From contig JAPYSD010000140.1 of NCBI GenBank assembly GCA_029936705.1, positions 1 through 8,009 on the forward strand: 8,009 nucleotides of DNA. Reading direction: 5' to 3'. Source of the DNA: Croceicoccus sp. GTDB lineage: Bacteria; Pseudomonadota; Alphaproteobacteria; Sphingomonadales; Sphingomonadaceae. The translations under genes and the position numbers were made by a program. Below the pieces are notes generated by a model. That model was given only the letters and a program-made list of their open reading frames with translations. It was not told where the DNA came from and did not search any database. This document shows, one piece after another, positions 6,292 to 8,009 of this stretch. Numbering within the stretch: the first letter of the stretch is position 1; every line of letters starts with the position of its first letter.

Positions 6292-6966
6292 TCAGGACCC
6301 GATCAGATAGCCCGCGCCGCGCACGGTGCGGATCAGCGGGCAATCGCCGCCGTCGTCCAGCTTCTGGCGCAGGTTGCTGATATGCTGGTCGATGATGTTG
6401 GTCTGCGGATCGAAATTATAGTCCCACACCCGCTCCAGCAGCATGGACCGGGTGACGACGCGGCCCGCGTTGCGCACCAGCTCGACCAATATGCCGAACT
6501 CGCGCGTGGTCAGCTCCACCCGGCGTCCCGCGCGGCGCACGGTGCGGGCCATCGGATCGATTTCCAGGTCGGCGAAGCGGATCGGCCCGGCCTGCTCCGC
6601 CTGCGGCGCATTGCGCCGGGCCAGCACCTCCACCCGGGCGAGCAGTTCGGACAGGGCGAAGGGCTTGGGCAAATAATCGTCCGCCCCGGCGCGCAGGCCC
6701 TTCACCCGTTCGTCCACGTCGCCCAGTGCGCTGACGATCAGCACCGGCGTCTCGTCATCGGTGGCGCGCAGCGCGGCCAGGATCTTCATGCCGTCGACAC
6801 CCGGCAGCATGCGGTCGAGGATGATGACGTCATAGACCTCGCAGCTGGCCTGCATCAGCGCCTGCCGCCCGTCGCGGTGGCAGGTCACCAGGTGACCTGC
6901 CTGCCGCAGACCCGACGCGACATGCGAGGATAGCGCCTCGTCATCCTCTATCAGCAAGATCTGCAT
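6292..6966 (-). CDS. OmpR/PhoB-family response regulator
   Basis: A 224-residue DNA-binding regulator of standard subfamily length. The receiver domain (about 1-115) begins MQILLIEDDEALSSH with acidic Asp8/Asp9; the phospho-acceptor is Asp51 in VIILDRMLPGVDGMKI; the switch Ser79 sits in LIVSALG and Lys101 in DDYLPKPFALSE. The C-terminal winged-helix domain (about 127-224) has ELTTREFGILVEL, the recognition-helix region TNIIDQHISNLRQKL and the terminal hairpin IRTVRGAGYLIGS. It is first in the operon with the histidine kinase and is read away from the divergent glycan-type gene. The ATG at 6966-6964 gives a canonical N-terminus; upstream there is only a weak GGAAC. The regulon is not determinable; autoregulation from the 216-base upstream region and control of the divergent gene are plausible inferences. 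Confidence 0.96.
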   Translation of the reverse strand: MQILLIEDDEALSSHVASGLRQAGHLVTCHRDGRQALMQASCEVYDVIILDRMLPGVDGMKILAALRATDDETPVLIVSALGDVDERVKGLRAGADDYLPKPFALSELLARVEVLARRNAPQAEQAGPIRFADLEIDPMARTVRRAGRRVELTTREFGILVELVRNAGRVVTRSMLLERVWDYNFDPQTNIIDQHISNLRQKLDDGGDCPLIRTVRGAGYLIGS

Positions 6967-6969
6967 GCG

Positions 6970-6980
6970 TTCCGGTGTCC
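6970..6980 (+). repeat. Direct repeat, copy 1 (TTCCGGTGTCC)
   Basis: Exact 11-base sequence, 3 bases upstream of the response-regulator ATG. An identical copy in the same orientation is at 7167-7177, close to the divergent gene's start. The location suggests a possible operator pair, but chance cannot be excluded in GC-rich DNA. Confidence 0.35.
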
Positions 6981-7132
6981 AGCGTCAGCAAGGGGCCGCG
7001 ACGTTACCGGCCGATCGCCCTGCGGTCGATCCGTCGCGTATGCCCGATATGTTTCGGCACTTGGCGGCAAACATGGGCGAAATCAAATGTCGTTTCCATG
7101 CTGCACACACGCCCGCGCGCGAGAAAGCTGCC

Positions 7133-7183
7133 ATGGTGAGCATTCCCCCGACGCCCTCCGCCAGTTTTCCGGTGTCCGAATAA
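7133..7183 (+). CDS. Possible 16-codon upstream ORF coupled to the glycan-type gene
   Basis: ATG at 7133 encodes MVSIPPTPSASFPVSE and ends in TAA at 7181-7183, overlapping the next ATG by one base (TAATG), an arrangement that permits re-initiation. A weak purine run GAGAAAG (7121-7127) lies 5 bases before its ATG, whereas the downstream ATG has no ribosome site of its own. The peptide has no recognisable feature and could be chance; the alternative is a longer downstream protein starting at the in-frame ATG at 7087. Confidence 0.2.
   Translation: MVSIPPTPSASFPVSE
7167..7177 (+). repeat. Direct repeat, copy 2 (TTCCGGTGTCC)
   Basis: Second copy of the 11-base sequence, 5 bases upstream of the ATG of the right-edge gene and inside the 16-codon ORF. 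It takes the place where a ribosome site would be expected; none is seen. Confidence 0.35.
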
Positions 7184-8009
7184 TGGCCGCGACGCTTCAT
7201 GTCCCGGCCATCGGCGGCCAGCACCAGTTCGCGCATTTCCTGCCCGTCGCCTTCGGACTGGCGACGGGCGGCCATTGCGACGTGCGCATCTTTGCCCCTT
7301 CCCCCGAGGACGCGCGCGCGATCGAGGCGCTGGCCGCCAACCTTGGCGGGGCGCGGCCCGATGTCGTGGTGATGGACCTGCCCCACGCGGCCCGGCAGAT
7401 GGTGCCCGGCCCGCTGCGCAAGATCGTGCAATTGCTGGCGTGGATGCCGCGCATCCGCGATGCCGACGCGATCCTGTGCGCCGAACGGACCAGCACGATC
7501 CTGCGCCGCCTGCCGGGCCGGTGCCCGCCGCTGATCCACATTCCCCACGGCGCGGGCGACCGGGCGGTCGGCTTCGAAAGCCGCTTCCGCTTCTTCGACC
7601 GCGTGATCGTCGCGGGCACCAAGGACCGCGACCGGTTGATCCGCGAAGGCTGCGTAGGGGCGGAGCAATGCAGCGTCGGCGGCCCGGTCAAGCTGGCGGC
7701 GATGCTGCGCGCCGGCGCGGACAGGCCGCGGCTGTTTTCGGGCAATCGTCCGGTGATCCTCTACAACCCGCATTTCCACCGGCGCATGGGCACCGGGCCG
7801 GTCATGGCGCGGCGTCTGGCAGAAACGGTTTGCGCCGACGATCGCTACGACCTGGTCATCGCCCCGCATGTCCGGCTTGGCCAGAACCTGGGCCGCGCCG
7901 CGCGCGCAGAATGGGAAGCGCTGGCGGTGCCGGGCCGCGTGGCGGTCGATCTCGGCTCAGGGCGGTCGAGCGACATGAGCTATACGCTGGCGGCGGACCT
8001 TTATATCGG
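7183..8009 (+). CDS. CDP-glycerol glycerophosphotransferase-like / GT-B-type glycan enzyme (partial, C-terminus beyond right edge)
   Basis: 275 complete codons are visible and the frame is open to the edge. The layout is that of a GT-B-fold transferase: an N-terminal Rossmann-like start HVPAIGGQHQFAHFLPVAFG (6-25), IHIPHGAGDRAVGFESRFRF (118-137) reminiscent of the His-Gly motif of TagF/CDP-glycerol transferases, then FFDRVIVAGTKDRDRLIREG, and the second domain beginning RPVILYNPHFHR (189-200), with IAPHVRLG (226-233) and SDMSYTLAADLYIG at the edge, which in relatives runs into the nucleotide-binding region. Such enzymes transfer polyol-phosphate or sugar units during surface polysaccharide synthesis, at the cytoplasmic membrane. 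Specificity is unknown, and UDP-GlcNAc 2-epimerase-like proteins share this fold. The start at 7183 fits the first beta strand, but no ribosome site precedes it; the in-frame ATG at 7087 would add 32 Cys/His/Arg-rich, unconvincing residues. It is divergent from the two-component genes. Confidence 0.75.
   Translation, partial: MAATLHVPAIGGQHQFAHFLPVAFGLATGGHCDVRIFAPSPEDARAIEALAANLGGARPDVVVMDLPHAARQMVPGPLRKIVQLLAWMPRIRDADAILCAERTSTILRRLPGRCPPLIHIPHGAGDRAVGFESRFRFFDRVIVAGTKDRDRLIREGCVGAEQCSVGGPVKLAAMLRAGADRPRLFSGNRPVILYNPHFHRRMGTGPVMARRLAETVCADDRYDLVIAPHVRLGQNLGRAARAEWEALAVPGRVAVDLGSGRSSDMSYTLAADLYI

Larger units (their letters stand above)
6967..7182. other. Divergent intergenic region between the regulator and the glycan-type gene
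   Basis: 216 bases holding the promoters for both divergent genes, though no convincing -35/-10 pair stands out on either strand. Weak plus-strand candidate: TTGGCG (7061-7066) and CAAATG (7084-7089), 17 bases apart. A short inverted repeat, GATCG/CGATC (7013-7017 and 7027-7031), has a 9-base spacer. An exact 11-base direct repeat occurs near each end. A 16-codon ORF lies at 7133-7183. No RNA gene is seen. Confidence 0.5.

Noticed and set aside
4887..6380. Plus-strand open frame (497 codons) opposite the histidine kinase
   Set aside because: Antisense of a gene with complete H, N and G boxes; no motif of its own.
6985..7869. Minus-strand open frame (294 codons) opposite the right-edge gene
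   Set aside because: Arg/His/Gln-rich composition typical of an antisense shadow. The plus frame shows ordered GT-B-like motifs and GC-rich third positions.

Overview
The window is GC-rich, gene-dense chromosomal DNA of a Gram-negative bacterium. The protein sequences look most like those of alphaproteobacteria of the Sphingomonadales (Novosphingobium/Erythrobacter-type). That placement rests on recalled family resemblance and codon bias, not on a search. There are no rRNA, tRNA, CRISPR or transposase signatures.

Layout, left to right. Positions 1-3403 hold a minus-strand operon. In transcription order it has a small 73-residue ORF of unknown function (3403-3182), a MelB/GPH-type MFS symporter (3185-1662), a complete acyl-CoA dehydrogenase (1642-431) and a second acyl-CoA dehydrogenase cut by the left edge (417-1). 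Junctions are tight: a 4-base overlap, then gaps of 19 and 13 bases. A candidate promoter lies at 3433-3460. Next, also on the minus strand, is a single spinster-like MFS transporter (4747-3482) with its own candidate promoter at 4829-4858. Upstream of that, still on the minus strand, is a two-component system: an OmpR-family response regulator (6966-6292) followed 13 bases later by a GTG-started histidine kinase (6278-4893). A possible terminator hairpin follows at 4857-4876. A 216-base intergenic region (6967-7182) separates the regulator from a plus-strand gene that runs off the right edge (7183-8009) and resembles CDP-glycerol glycerophosphotransferase / GT-B-like glycan enzymes.

How the genes may work together. 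The left operon couples uptake of a small molecule to acyl-CoA beta-oxidation. The complete dehydrogenase has Gly where the common catalytic Glu of the family sits near the C-terminus, and a candidate replacement Glu in the helix-G position. With a second dehydrogenase gene directly downstream, this recalls heteromeric (alpha2beta2) acyl-CoA dehydrogenases of steroid side-chain catabolism, or the isovaleryl/long-chain type. The substrate cannot be read from this window. The two-component system and the divergent glycan-type gene look like a separate envelope-related neighbourhood. The spinster-like transporter stands between the two blocks. It shares an 11/12-base promoter-region motif with the left operon, which hints at co-regulation.

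Nothing here is clearly an undescribed system. The points most worth checking are the dehydrogenase pair, the small ORF leading the operon, the shared promoter motif, and the unusual start region of the right-edge gene.
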